Below, one piece after another: positions 32,667-42,282 of a stretch of DNA of 64,000 nt; within the stretch, counting starts at the first letter, position 1, and each line of letters begins with the position of its first letter. Position numbers and translations under genes: made by a program. The notes below the pieces were generated by a model that was not told where the DNA came from, searched no databases, and saw only the letters and a program-made list of their open reading frames with translations. This DNA comes from an uncultured Hungatella sp. (GTDB taxonomy: Bacteria; Bacillota; Clostridia; Lachnospirales; Lachnospiraceae): the NCBI GenBank assembly GCA_947089145.1, contig CAMUJH010000014.1, positions 19,090 through 83,089 on the forward strand, written 5' to 3'.

Positions 32667-33650
32667 ATGAGAAAGGAAGACAGACGGAAGTATATAGGGA
32701 TTCTGACTGCCGTTCTGCTGGTATTTTTTGCCTGGGGGTGCTCAAAAAAGGAGGTTCCCAGCGGGGCGGAAACATTGGAGACAGTGGGGTATACCAGATC
32801 CCAGATGATGGTGATCGCATTGACGGAGAGGAACCGGTATGAGCAGGTTTACACAGACAGGATTTGGGATGCCATTATGGAAGACGGGGATACCTTCGGC
32901 AGGTATCTTTTGGGGCAGGTGCGCACGTTCCTGGAAAATATGAAGACCATGACCCTGCTGGCGAAAGACAGGGAGATTTCCTTATCCAGCGGAGAATCTG
33001 ACAGAGTCAGAAGGGTGGCCAGAAATTACTATTCATCTTTGTCCAGAAGCGAGATTGAATATTTAGGCATTTCAGAGGAAGATATTGTGACCCTGTATGA
33101 GGACTATTACATTGCCAACAAGGTGGTGGAAGTGCTGACAGAGGGACTGGATCTGGAAGTCAGCGACAGCGAGGCAAAGGTCATTACCATACGGCTGGCG
33201 GAAACCGGTGACAGAGTAAGGGCAGAAACCATTTATGGGCGCATGATGGAAGAGGGCAGCGATTTTTCGGCAGTGGTCAGGGATGTGACGGGGGCAAGCC
33301 CCCAGGAGCGGAAGCTTTGGCGGGGGGAGGAGCCGGAAGCCCTGGAAGAAGCGGCGTTTAACCTGGCATCAGGGGAAATCAGCCCTGTTGTGGAGTCTGA
33401 CGGAATGTACTACATTATTCAATGCGTCAATGATTATGAGATGGACGCCACAAGAGAGAGAAAGACCCAGATTTACAAAGAACGTAAAAACTGGGCCTTT
33501 CAGCAGATTTATGGGCAGTTTGAGAATGAACACCGGGTATCCATTTCGGATGAGGAGTGGTCCCAGGTTACCTTTGAAGGCGGGGAACAAGTGGTGACAT
33601 CCGATTTTTTTGAACTATACCAAGAAGAATTCGGAAGCCAGAGCTACTAA
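32667..33650 (+). CDS. parvulin-type peptidyl-prolyl isomerase lipoprotein (PrsA-like)
   Basis: 327 residues. Lipoprotein signal with Cys25 in FFAWGCSKK. N-terminal chaperone-like helical part, then a PpiC/rotamase domain (about 170-265: VITIRLAETGDRVRAETIYGR, FNLASGEISPVVESDGMYYI). Acts outside the membrane in folding secreted proteins. SD AAAGGAA. Its last 36 bases overlap the 3' end of the convergent M18 gene. Confidence 0.88.
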   Translation: MRKEDRRKYIGILTAVLLVFFAWGCSKKEVPSGAETLETVGYTRSQMMVIALTERNRYEQVYTDRIWDAIMEDGDTFGRYLLGQVRTFLENMKTMTLLAKDREISLSSGESDRVRRVARNYYSSLSRSEIEYLGISEEDIVTLYEDYYIANKVVEVLTEGLDLEVSDSEAKVITIRLAETGDRVRAETIYGRMMEEGSDFSAVVRDVTGASPQERKLWRGEEPEALEEAAFNLASGEISPVVESDGMYYIIQCVNDYEMDATRERKTQIYKERKNWAFQQIYGQFENEHRVSISDEEWSQVTFEGGEQVVTSDFFELYQEEFGSQSY

Positions 33651-34949
33651 AGCTGCCTGGTCGTCTGCTCCCATAATCTCCCGGGCAGAATGCATGGCAA
33701 GAATAGGGACGCCTATGTCTACGGTCTTCATGGACAGCATGGCAGAGGAAATAGTACCCAGGGTGGCTCCTCCTTTTATATCGGAGCGGTTGGAGAATTT
33801 CTTATACGGAATATGGCTGCGGCGGCAGATACCCTCAATAACGCTGATGCAGGAGGCATCCGTGGCGTAGGACTGGGCTGCAGCCATTTTTATTGCAACG
33901 CCGTCTCCTGGGAAAATCCGGTTTTTGATATCGCATTTTTCCTTGTGGTTGGGGTGCATGGCATGGGCCACGTCCATGGATAAAAGGAATCCGTCCATAA
34001 CCGCATTTAAATACTGCTGCCTGGAATATCCCAGGGACAGATATATTTTTTCCAGAACCCTGTCCGTGACAGCGGAAAACGCGCCCTGCTTGGTACGGCT
34101 TCCCACCTCCTCATTGTCATAGAGGGCGATGACATTGATTCCTCCTGTGCGGAAGCCGGAAGCGATGGCTGTAAGGCAGGCCTGAACAGAGGTCAGGTTG
34201 TCAATGCGGGGAGCCGTGAAGAATTCTTCGTTAAGGCCCAGGGTGGTACAGGAATCCAGATTGTAGAGGCAGATGTCGTAGTCCAGAATCTGGTCAGGTG
34301 AACAGCCGATTTCCTCTGCCAGAAGGTTTAAGAGGCAGTTGTCTTTGTCCGCCTGATCTTTCAGGAGCGTTAGAATAGGCAGCATATCGATCTGAGGATT
34401 CAGCTCTACTCCCTTATTTACCTCCCGGTTCATGTGAATGGCCAGGCTGGGGATGAGAGCGACAGGGCGTTTTATGTCAACCATGTGGACATTTGGAGAG
34501 AATGGCGTTTCCCCGGATGTGCAGACCTTGCCTGCAAGGGAGAGAGGGCGGTCCAGCCAGGTGCTGAGAATAGGACTGCCGTAAACTTCCACATTCAGCT
34601 TGCCATAGCGGCCCACAGGGATTTCCGGGGAGGGCTTCAGCTTCATGCAGGGCCAGTCCGTGTGGGCGGCTTCCATGCGGAGGCTGGGAACTGCGGGTGA
34701 GAAATCAGAGACAGTGGAAATGGTTTCCATGTTCCGGCATTCCGACCCTATGGTGAAAGCCATAAGGCAGGAGTCGAAAACAGGCAGGTAGTAGCCATGT
34801 CCCGGTTCCAGATTCCAGGCGCCGGTCAGATCCAGGCGTTTGAATCCGGCGTCTTTTAGAATCTGGGAAGCAGTCAGGATGCAGTGGAATGGAGACACGC
34901 TGTCCATAAGCAGGCGGGTTAAATGTTCAATGTCTTTTTGCGGGTTCAT
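33615..34949 (-). CDS. M18 family aminopeptidase
   Basis: 444 residues from ATG 34949, where SD GAGGAGG is found; the frame runs further upstream to 35015 without similarity. Di-zinc aspartyl aminopeptidase: metal and catalytic blocks include EAAHTDWPCMKLKP (His), DNLTSVQA (bridging Asp), YDNEEVGSRTKQGAF (Glu pair) and MDVAHAMHPN (late Asp/His). Removes N-terminal acidic or neutral residues from peptides in the cytoplasm. Convergent with, and overlapping by 36 bases, the parvulin gene. Confidence 0.93.
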   Translation of the reverse strand: MNPQKDIEHLTRLLMDSVSPFHCILTASQILKDAGFKRLDLTGAWNLEPGHGYYLPVFDSCLMAFTIGSECRNMETISTVSDFSPAVPSLRMEAAHTDWPCMKLKPSPEIPVGRYGKLNVEVYGSPILSTWLDRPLSLAGKVCTSGETPFSPNVHMVDIKRPVALIPSLAIHMNREVNKGVELNPQIDMLPILTLLKDQADKDNCLLNLLAEEIGCSPDQILDYDICLYNLDSCTTLGLNEEFFTAPRIDNLTSVQACLTAIASGFRTGGINVIALYDNEEVGSRTKQGAFSAVTDRVLEKIYLSLGYSRQQYLNAVMDGFLLSMDVAHAMHPNHKEKCDIKNRIFPGDGVAIKMAAAQSYATDASCISVIEGICRRSHIPYKKFSNRSDIKGGATLGTISSAMLSMKTVDIGVPILAMHSAREIMGADDQAALVALASEFFLV

Positions 34950-35073
34950 AGTATATTCCTCCTCAATTAAAATGTTATTGTCTGGCTTGCCGAAGCAGAA
35001 TAGGCAACGGTTCAAGGGGTATGTGAACTGTTACGAGTATAACATGGAGAAGGGCGGCAGGCAAATGGAAATA

Positions 35074-35102
35074 TTGACACTCCGCATTTTACGTTGTATA
35101 GT
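35074..35102 (+). promoter_or_regulatory. promoter of the DUF5721 gene
   Basis: TTGACA (35074-35079), 17-bp spacer, TATAGT (35097-35102). It puts the transcript start near 35109 and so rules out any upstream start codon for this gene. Confidence 0.75.
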
Positions 35103-35166
35103 TGTAACAGCAATGCCAGGCGTATTAAAACTGGTGCAGATTAAAAAAGAAGGGCTGGAAAACGGC

Positions 35167-35661
35167 ATGGTGGCATTGAAAGTGGAGGATATCAGGCAGT
35201 TTACGACAGGGCTGTTTATCGGAAACCTGTTTGACAAATTTTTGGTAAGGGAAGCAGATATTGTGACGTTTAACGCTTTTCATGTGGACGGGCGGATAAA
35301 GCCTGGATTTTATACGGAGCAGGAGACAGAAGAGAAAGAAATCGGGGAATATTCCGCATGGGAAGCGATTAAGCCGGTGTGTTTTTCGCTGATTAAAGGG
35401 AAACGGCTGCCAGGAAGCTTTCAGATTGTGCTTCAGCTGGGAAAAAAGCAGGTGGAACAGTTTCTGGCCAAAAGGCAGACAGCTGTCAGGGCGGAGCAGG
35501 TTGGAGGAATGTATATAAATATACGGTATGAGAACGGAGAGCTTTTCTGCGTGACAGGAACATCCGTTAACTTTTTTACCATGGATAAGTCTCTGGATAT
35601 GGAGTGGGATAATGCGGTGAAGGAATTTTTCAGGCGGAATGGGATTCCGGTTATAGCGTAA
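35167..35661 (+). CDS. DUF5721 family protein
   Basis: 164 residues from ATG 35167 (MVALKVEDIRQFTTGLFIG), the usual start and length for this Lachnospiraceae family. The frame is open far upstream, but the promoter at 35074-35102 and the antisense M18 gene exclude that part. Conserved stretches: DIVTFNAFHVDG, VCFSLIKGKRLPGSF, NIRYENGELFCVTGTS and FTMDKSLDMEWD. Function unknown; cytoplasmic. Its TAA is the first triplet of a family A element. Confidence 0.82.
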   Translation: MVALKVEDIRQFTTGLFIGNLFDKFLVREADIVTFNAFHVDGRIKPGFYTEQETEEKEIGEYSAWEAIKPVCFSLIKGKRLPGSFQIVLQLGKKQVEQFLAKRQTAVRAEQVGGMYINIRYENGELFCVTGTSVNFFTMDKSLDMEWDNAVKEFFRRNGIPVIA

Positions 35662-35767
35662 ACCTTCCTGCGCCCGGCAGGCGGCGCACCGCTGCGCATG
35701 AAAGCCTGGCGGGCGCACTTGGCATCCCAAAATGCATGCCGCCTGATTGGCGGCGGACTTTTATATA
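35659..35767 (+). repeat. repeat family A, copy 4
   Basis: Begins at the stop codon of the DUF5721 gene (TAAACC) and ends GCGGCGGACTTTTATATA. The next bases are the SD (AAGGAG, 35767-35772) of thymidine kinase, so the element fills the whole space between the two genes and should reduce read-through. Confidence 0.85.
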
Positions 35768-35781
35768 AGGAGATGAGGACA

Positions 35782-36357
35782 GTGGCAAAGCTGTATTTTC
35801 GATATGGAGCTATGGGAAGTTCCAAAACCGCCAATGCGCTGATGGTGGAGTACAATTATTTTGAGCGCGGCAAAAAGGCTCTTTTGGTAAAGCCCCGGCT
35901 GGATTCCAGGGACGGGGATTATATCATACGTTCCAGAATGGGGTTGGAGAAAGAAGGAATTCTTTTGGAAAACCTGGCGAAGATGGAAGATAAGGAAATC
36001 CGGCAGTATGACTGCATCATTGTGGATGAAGCCCAATTTGCGTCCAAGGCTCAGATTGAGTTTTTGGTGCATATTGTGGATGATCTGGCAGTGCCGGTGA
36101 TCTGTTATGGCTTAAGGACAGATTTTAGAAGGGAGTTTTTTGAGGGAAGCTTATGGCTTATGGCGTGGGCGGATGTTATTGAGGAGATAAAGACCGTGTG
36201 CTGGTGCGGCAAAGCAGCTACCTGCAATGCCAGAATCGGTGAGGACGGAAGGATGATCCAGGCAGGGGAGCAGATCCTTATGGGAGGCAATGACAGGTAT
36301 ACGGCGCTCTGCAGAAAGCATCACCGCCAGGGGAATCTGGGGCCGAAGCCCGCGTAA
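35782..36357 (+). CDS. tdk: thymidine kinase (type II)
   Basis: 191 residues from GTG 35782, giving MAKLYFRYGAMGSSKTANAL. ATG 35773 is only one base after AAGGAG, whereas GTG has ideal spacing and the family N-terminus. P-loop GAMGSSKT; Walker B IIVDEAQF with the catalytic Glu; lasso-region motif CYGLRTDF; structural zinc ligands in VCWCG...C and CRKHH. Phosphorylates thymidine to dTMP in salvage. Confidence 0.9.
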   Translation: MAKLYFRYGAMGSSKTANALMVEYNYFERGKKALLVKPRLDSRDGDYIIRSRMGLEKEGILLENLAKMEDKEIRQYDCIIVDEAQFASKAQIEFLVHIVDDLAVPVICYGLRTDFRREFFEGSLWLMAWADVIEEIKTVCWCGKAATCNARIGEDGRMIQAGEQILMGGNDRYTALCRKHHRQGNLGPKPA

Positions 36358-36508
36358 CGGCAGGCATATGCGGGGGTGCCAAAGCTGCATTTATCCCGTC
36401 CAGGGCAGGGCCGAAGCGCGCATAACAGCAGACATAGCGGGGCAAAGCGGGCAGGCGGCCAAATATCCAGGCGTACGGGGGCGCCAGGGGAGAATAGAAG
36501 GAGAGTGC

Positions 36509-38353
36509 ATGATGTTCAGGGAGATTGGGGAGAGCGCAGCCGTGACTGCGCTATTTGATCTGTACCCGCCTGCAAAAGACAGGAAGGCATGGGAGGAAAT
36601 ACCAAAAAGCTACAGAGAACGATTAATAGAGGAAGGAGAAAAGTGGCTGAACTATGAATTTCCCCCTATTTATGCTTCTGACTTTATGGAATTTTGCCGT
36701 ACAGGGAACCGCACCCACTATGAGGATAAGCAGTTTAAGAGGAGAACCGTGCTTAATGCCCTGGTTCTGGCAGAATGCGCCCAGTATCAGGGGCGTTTTC
36801 TGGATGAGATTATCAACGGCATTTTTTTAATATGCCAGGAAGCGGCATGGCAGATTCCGGCCCACAATTCCTATATCCGGGATACGCCTCAGCAGATTCT
36901 TCCTGATGTTACAAGGCCTGTTATTGATCTGTTTGCGGCGGAAACAGGGGCAGTGGCAGCCATGGCAGAGTATCTGCTGCGGGATGCCCTTAACAAAGTC
37001 AGCCCGGCTATTTCCAAAATGGTGGATCACAATCTGGAAAACAGGATTTTAAAGCCCTATTTGGAAGAACATTTCTGGTGGATGGGCGACGGAACTTCCC
37101 CTATGAACAATTGGACGGCATGGTGCACTCAAAATGTGCTTATTGCGGCATTTACCAGGAAGCTGCCGGAGAACATGCAGATTGATATTGTGCAAAAGGC
37201 CTGCAGAAGCCTGGATTATTTTCTGGATGAGTATGGGGAGGACGGATGCTGCGATGAAGGCGCCCAGTATTACCGCCATGCGGGGCTGACGCTGTTTAAT
37301 GCCATGGAAGTTCTCAACCACGTCTGCGGGGGAGCATTTTCGGCTCTCTACAAAAAGGATAAGATCGGCAATATAGCGGCCTATATCCGAAAAGTCCATG
37401 TGGCGGGCCCGTATTATATAAATTTTGCAGACTGCTCTCCCATAGCCGGAAGATGCGGCGCCCGGGAATATCTGTTTGGAAAGCGGACAGGCGATGACAG
37501 CCTGAGAGCATTTGCTGCTGAGGACTACAGAGGCTGCGAAGACCAGCTGAATCTGGAGGAACATAATCTGATGTACCGGGTACAGGCTGCATTTTCCCAT
37601 AAAGAGATGATGAAATACGGAAAAGACAGGGCAGAGCCAGGGCTAAGGCAGGAACAGGAGGCTGACTGTTATTTTCCAAGCACCGGCCTTTTCGTTGCCA
37701 GGGATGACAGGTTCTGTATGGCTGTAAAAGCCGGGGACAATGATGACAGCCACAACCACAACGACGCAGGCAGCTTTACGGTCTATAAAGACGGGAAGCC
37801 TTTGTTTATTGACGTAGGGGTGGAGAGCTATACCAAGAAGACATTTTCGCCTGAGAGGTATGAGATCTGGACCATGCAGTCCCAGTATCACAATCTTCCA
37901 TCCTTTGGAGGTGTTATGGAAAAGGACGGGAAGGAATTTTGTGCCGCAGATGTGGAATATGGCATGGGAGAGGAAGCGTCCTGGATTTCTATGGAGCTGG
38001 CGGGAGCCTATCCCAGGTGCCGGACTGCGTCTTACAGAAGGAAGGCCTGCCTGGAGAAGGGAGGCTGCATCCGTATTACGGACAGATGGGAAGGAAACGG
38101 GGAAAGCAAAGATGTGGTGCTGTCTCTGATGACTTACGAAAAGCCGGACATAAGACAAGAAGGACAGGGATTCAGGATGGAGCTGGAGGGTCTGGGCAGC
38201 TGCAGCATAATCGGCGGGATTCATGTTGCGACAGAGGAGATACCGATTATTGACGAAAGACTGAAAACTGCGTGGAAACATAATATTTTCCGCACTTTGG
38301 CGGCCTTTGCGGGGAGAGAGGTGCAGATTGTAATTTGGCGCAGTCCGTCATAG
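36509..38353 (+). CDS. heparinase II/III-like protein
   Basis: 614 residues from ATG 36509 (SD GAAGGAG). N-terminal alpha/alpha barrel (about 60-370, with DEYGEDGCCDEGAQYYRHAG) and C-terminal beta sandwich starting at the heparinase II/III signature DDSHNHNDAGSF (His415, His417, Asp419). No signal peptide, so cytoplasmic: it should act on imported oligosaccharides rather than whole polymer. The family cleaves uronic acid linkages by beta-elimination, making the unsaturated ends that the GH88 enzyme at 46415 would remove. Exact substrate unknown. Confidence 0.82.
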   Translation: MMFREIGESAAVTALFDLYPPAKDRKAWEEIPKSYRERLIEEGEKWLNYEFPPIYASDFMEFCRTGNRTHYEDKQFKRRTVLNALVLAECAQYQGRFLDEIINGIFLICQEAAWQIPAHNSYIRDTPQQILPDVTRPVIDLFAAETGAVAAMAEYLLRDALNKVSPAISKMVDHNLENRILKPYLEEHFWWMGDGTSPMNNWTAWCTQNVLIAAFTRKLPENMQIDIVQKACRSLDYFLDEYGEDGCCDEGAQYYRHAGLTLFNAMEVLNHVCGGAFSALYKKDKIGNIAAYIRKVHVAGPYYINFADCSPIAGRCGAREYLFGKRTGDDSLRAFAAEDYRGCEDQLNLEEHNLMYRVQAAFSHKEMMKYGKDRAEPGLRQEQEADCYFPSTGLFVARDDRFCMAVKAGDNDDSHNHNDAGSFTVYKDGKPLFIDVGVESYTKKTFSPERYEIWTMQSQYHNLPSFGGVMEKDGKEFCAADVEYGMGEEASWISMELAGAYPRCRTASYRRKACLEKGGCIRITDRWEGNGESKDVVLSLMTYEKPDIRQEGQGFRMELEGLGSCSIIGGIHVATEEIPIIDERLKTAWKHNIFRTLAAFAGREVQIVIWRSPS

Positions 38354-38438
38354 AAGGAGGCAAAAACCAAGGCAATGCAGTTTGAGCAGGCTCTGCCCCG
38401 TGGCAGAGCCTGAACGAATATTCCTGCAAGTCACGTTC

Positions 38439-38602
38439 TAGAGCGTGTTTGAAAATTCATTCCCGCCATCTGCACGCCCCACTTTGCGGGAGATCTGGCC
38501 CTCATTCGGTCAACGTAGCCCACTACGCCTCCCTCATTCGGGCCAGATCTCCCGCAAACTGTGACGCACATCTGACGGAAAGCAATTTTCAAACACGCTC
38601 TA
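38439..38602. repeat. repeat family D element (TA-flanked inverted-repeat MITE)
   Basis: TA, then GAGCGTGTTTGAAAATT (38441-38457) ... AATTTTCAAACACGCTC (38584-38600), then TA: 17-bp perfect terminal repeats and an apparent TA target duplication, the pattern of IS630/Tc1-type elements. Inside, GCGGGAGATCTGGCC and GGCCAGATCTCCCGC form a 15-bp stem around a region with two CTCATTCGG words. No coding capacity. Lies between two convergent genes and could terminate both. Confidence 0.88.
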
Positions 38603-40201
38603 GGGCTTCAGGGATTGCTGTACAAATTCCCTGGGGGACACACCAGCCACCTTTTTGAATACCTTGCTGAAATAAAAGGCGCTTTCAAACCCCAGCTGAT
38701 CCGCCACTTCATACACTTTCATGTCCTGTTCCAGCAGCATGGTTCTGGCCCGGCTTATTTTCATCTGGGTAATGTATTCCGAGAATCCGATGCCGCAGGT
38801 CTTCTTAAACAGCACGCTGAGATAATTGGGGCTGAGCCCGAATACGGCGGATACTTCGTTTAAAGTCAGCCTCTCGTCAATGTGGTTCTGAATATATTTC
38901 TGGATATTGGAGATAACATGTTCCTTGTAGGTAATGCGTTTGGATTTCAGGGTTTCGCACAGCCCGTCCCGCAGGCGGACCATCCAGTCTGACACTTGCT
39001 CCACATTGCCCATGCGGTAGATGGAGCGGTAATTGTCAGGGTCATCAGAAAAGATCCCGGCAAGGGTTTCTTCACCAGAGGGAAGAAGAGACAGAGCCAG
39101 ATACAGGATATTGCAGGCACCGTCAATGGCCTGAAGATACCGCAGAGGGTTTGAGCGGAACAGCTCAATGATCTGGGTCAGGGTATCATAGAGAATGCCG
39201 GTGTCAAATTCCTCAAAAGCTTTGGTCAGGTCATTTTTAAAAAGGGTAATATTAAAGGAATTTTTAATATCTTCCGGCTTCACCTGGTCGTAATCCCGGA
39301 AAGGGTCTTCCAGGGTGGCGGAGGTAAAGGCAACCCTGGCATCCTGATAAGAATCGCTGATCTTCAAAGGAGAATCCACCACAGAGCCAATACCCACCGT
39401 GAGACGGACATTAAAATAATTGCGTACCATGGCGGAGGCATTGCGGAGAGCTTCCATCATCTTTTCATGCTCTTCTTTGCTGACGGCAGAAAAATGAAAA
39501 ATGATGGAAAAGTGTTTCAGATCCAGAGAGATAACCTGGCATGTCATGTGGCGCTTTAAAATGTCCTTTACCATCTGCATGGTGCTGTTGTACAGATTCA
39601 TCAGCTGGCCGTGGGTCATATCCCGGACAGAATCTTCCAGAATCTCGCAGTGAGCCGCTGCAAAGTATTGATTGTCAAAATTCAGGCTTAAATCTTTTGC
39701 CTGAAGCTTAAATTGCTCCTCATTGTCAAAAAGATTGTGGAGAAGCCGCAGAAAAAACTTGTCCAGATAGCTCTGGAGGATGGGACGCCTTTCGCTGCGG
39801 ACGGTTTCACTGGCTCTCAGCTCATTAAGCCTTTCCAGCGTCCGGCCAATGGATCTGCCCAGAGCCTCAGGGTCCAGCTCCAGCTTAATAAGATAATCAA
39901 CAACCTCGTAAGAGAGGGCCTGCCTTGCCAATTCAAATTCTTCATAGCTGGTCAGGATAATGAACAGAGGTATCCGGCCATAGGTTTCCCGGCAGATTTT
40001 GGCCAGTTCCAGGCCGTTCATAATCGGCATGCGGATGTCAGTAATGACGATTTCCGGAGAATACTCTTCGATCATCTCCAGCGCGACGGCTCCATTCATG
40101 GCAGTCCCGCACACCTCAATCCCATAATCAGCCCAGTTAAGCATGGATTTAATTCCAATCTGAACTAAAGGTTCATCATCTGCAATCAGTAATTTAATCA
40201 T
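38600..40201 (-). CDS. YesN-type response regulator with AraC DNA-binding domain
   Basis: 533 residues. Receiver (1 to about 120): acidic pair Asp8/Asp9, phosphorylation site Asp55 in VITDIRMP, Lys in YLIKLELDP. A long middle region of unknown fold follows (about 130-425), then two AraC helix-turn-helices (about 430-530; LTLNEVSAVFGLSPNYLSVLFKK and YEVADQLGFESAFYFSKVFKK). Partner of the kinase gene upstream. The stop codon TAG is formed by the last base of the family D element and its TA flank, so the original C-terminus may have been a little different. Confidence 0.92.
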   Translation of the reverse strand: MIKLLIADDEPLVQIGIKSMLNWADYGIEVCGTAMNGAVALEMIEEYSPEIVITDIRMPIMNGLELAKICRETYGRIPLFIILTSYEEFELARQALSYEVVDYLIKLELDPEALGRSIGRTLERLNELRASETVRSERRPILQSYLDKFFLRLLHNLFDNEEQFKLQAKDLSLNFDNQYFAAAHCEILEDSVRDMTHGQLMNLYNSTMQMVKDILKRHMTCQVISLDLKHFSIIFHFSAVSKEEHEKMMEALRNASAMVRNYFNVRLTVGIGSVVDSPLKISDSYQDARVAFTSATLEDPFRDYDQVKPEDIKNSFNITLFKNDLTKAFEEFDTGILYDTLTQIIELFRSNPLRYLQAIDGACNILYLALSLLPSGEETLAGIFSDDPDNYRSIYRMGNVEQVSDWMVRLRDGLCETLKSKRITYKEHVISNIQKYIQNHIDERLTLNEVSAVFGLSPNYLSVLFKKTCGIGFSEYITQMKISRARTMLLEQDMKVYEVADQLGFESAFYFSKVFKKVAGVSPREFVQQSLKP

Positions 40202-40253
40202 GGTAGTTCACAATCCTTTCCATTTTGTGCGGAAATTTATCGAATTTCAAAGA

Positions 40254-40357
40254 AAACCTCCATGGGCCTGGCAGGGGACGCACCACTGCGCATGAAAGCC
40301 TGGCGGGTGCATTTGGCATCCTCAAGTGCATGCCGCCTAATGGGCGGCGAAACCGTA
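40254..40357 (+). repeat. repeat family A, copy 5
   Basis: Same core (GAAAGCCTGGCGGG, GCATTTGGCATCC, TGCATGCCGCCTAATGGGCGGC) as the other copies, in the same + orientation, but the flanking genes are on the minus strand. It separates the kinase from its regulator inside what should be one operon. Confidence 0.85.
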
Positions 40358-40377
40358 AAAGCAGGACTGCGCTTTCC

Positions 40378-42234
40378 TTACTCAGACGGCGCTGGTATAA
40401 TATATGGAACCAGGATAGTCATGACCGTGTATTCTCCTAACTGGCTTTCTATGGAAATTCCGTAATGTTCTCCAAATTCATGCTGGATACGCTGGTTTAC
40501 ATTGGCAATCCCTACCTGGCGGAAAAAGTCGGCATTTTTCCTGGACGGTTTCTGATGCAGCACTTTTTCAATGGTTTCAGGGGACATTCCGACCCCGTTA
40601 TCCCTAATGGAGATCCACAGATTTTTCCCCTCTGTTCCTGCCGCGGCCCACGCCTTTACCAGGATTTTTCCCGCAGATCCCTTTGGCTCAATGCCATGGA
40701 ACAGGGCGTTTTCGATAATGGGCTGCAGGGAAAAGCGGTGAACCATGCACTGATACAGATCCTGGGATTCGATTTGGTATTCAATGGCAATGCTGCCTCC
40801 ATAGCGGTACTGCTGAATAAGAAAATAGTCTTTCACCAGATTCAGCTCTTCCTCCAAAGGGATCATGGCGGAAGACCCCTTGGCCACCTGCCTTAACAGC
40901 CTTGCCAGGGCCGTAGTCATCTCGGCGATTCCGGGAGAACCCTGGATGGTTGCCATCCATTTAATGGAGTTTAAAGTATTGTATAGGAAGTGAGGATTTA
41001 TCTGGCTTTGGAGAATCTGGTACTGCAGATCTTTTTTCTGTTTCTCATCTTCAATCCGCCTGTTCATAAGGTTTACCACGTCAAAAGACAGCGTATTAAT
41101 TCCTTTCCCGATATCCCCCAGTTCGTGGTTCCACTCAATAGACGGATCTCTGGAAAAATCCCCGTGGGCAATTTCATTGATTTTTTTCTGTATTTTAGCC
41201 ACTGGCTGATTGATAGTCCGGTTAAGGGACAGAACCATAAAAATTCCCAGGGACAGTATGGCAGTGCAGATGGCGCCGATCAGGAGAAGATAGATCTGCC
41301 GCTGCTGCATTAGCTGCTGCCTTGACAGAATCTGGTGGATATACCAGCCGTTTGGACCAAGCGAGTGAGTGATGAGGGTTTCTGTCTTTCCATTTTCCAT
41401 GCGCACTTTCTGCACCAGGGTTCCTGAGCCAGTACCCCTTACATTTTCCTGGGAGAGAACTGAAAAATTCGGCGCTGCCTCCTGGATTCGGTTTCCCTGA
41501 AGCTGGTAGAATTTATCTCCAATGGTAAGGTAAAGGCTGCTGTCTGACGGAAGGGGAAACGCCTTTAAATAGTCCAGGATAATATTGGCAGACACGGATA
41601 TGTAGACCCAGCCTACGGCGTCGCTTCCAAATGTGGAGTAAATAGGGCGCACAATGGGGATGACAGGGGCCTCCTGAAAATCCTGGTAGAAAGGATCGTT
41701 AATAATGCCTATCCACAGAAAATCCGGGCTCTCAAGAAGCGTGCGGAATACATCAGACAGAACCAGGGAGCTTATGCTATAGGAAAGGGTATCCCCGGAG
41801 GTGGAAAGCACCTGAAGAAAATTGGCAGCGGAGCCGGTGGAAACAATGACCCTGGTAATATAGCGGCTGGTGTTGTGGAATTCTTCCTTTAACCGTTCCG
41901 AGGAGCTGAGGGCAATGGTCCGCAGGCTTTTGTCATCTCTTGACGCTACGGCCAGAGGAGGCTTATCCTGAAAGGTTTCCAGGTATTTCAGGATATCATT
42001 GCTGGAGCCGCACCATCTGGAGAAATACATAATTTCTTTCATATCAGATGATACGTTGCTTGCCACCAGCTGCAGGCCGAATTCCACGGACTGAATCTGG
42101 TTTCGCCTTAAAAGAGACTGAAATACCACGAAACAGACTCCGACCGTGATCAGGGCGATGATCAGAATGGTGCCTATGGTGATGGCTACGATTTTACCTT
42201 TTATGGTTTTGAGAAAAGTTGTTATGGCATTCAT
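40378..42234 (-). CDS. YesM-type sensor histidine kinase
   Basis: 618 residues from ATG 42234 (GGAAG SD; the frame is open to 42282). TM1 (about 10-35), a large extracytoplasmic sensor, TM2 (about 275-300), HAMP, then the His_kinase domain with QSQINPHFLYNTLNSIKWM (phospho-His in NPHFLYN) and an HATPase with RDNGVGMSPETI. Such kinases sense sugars, often through the solute-binding protein, and act through YesN-type regulators. The ABC importer genes start divergently 350 bases away, a likely target. Confidence 0.92.
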   Translation of the reverse strand: MNAITTFLKTIKGKIVAITIGTILIIALITVGVCFVVFQSLLRRNQIQSVEFGLQLVASNVSSDMKEIMYFSRWCGSSNDILKYLETFQDKPPLAVASRDDKSLRTIALSSSERLKEEFHNTSRYITRVIVSTGSAANFLQVLSTSGDTLSYSISSLVLSDVFRTLLESPDFLWIGIINDPFYQDFQEAPVIPIVRPIYSTFGSDAVGWVYISVSANIILDYLKAFPLPSDSSLYLTIGDKFYQLQGNRIQEAAPNFSVLSQENVRGTGSGTLVQKVRMENGKTETLITHSLGPNGWYIHQILSRQQLMQQRQIYLLLIGAICTAILSLGIFMVLSLNRTINQPVAKIQKKINEIAHGDFSRDPSIEWNHELGDIGKGINTLSFDVVNLMNRRIEDEKQKKDLQYQILQSQINPHFLYNTLNSIKWMATIQGSPGIAEMTTALARLLRQVAKGSSAMIPLEEELNLVKDYFLIQQYRYGGSIAIEYQIESQDLYQCMVHRFSLQPIIENALFHGIEPKGSAGKILVKAWAAAGTEGKNLWISIRDNGVGMSPETIEKVLHQKPSRKNADFFRQVGIANVNQRIQHEFGEHYGISIESQLGEYTVMTILVPYIIPAPSE

Positions 42235-42282
42235 GGATATCTTCCGTTTCCAGATGTTCCCTGCATAATCCGGGACAGGCAC

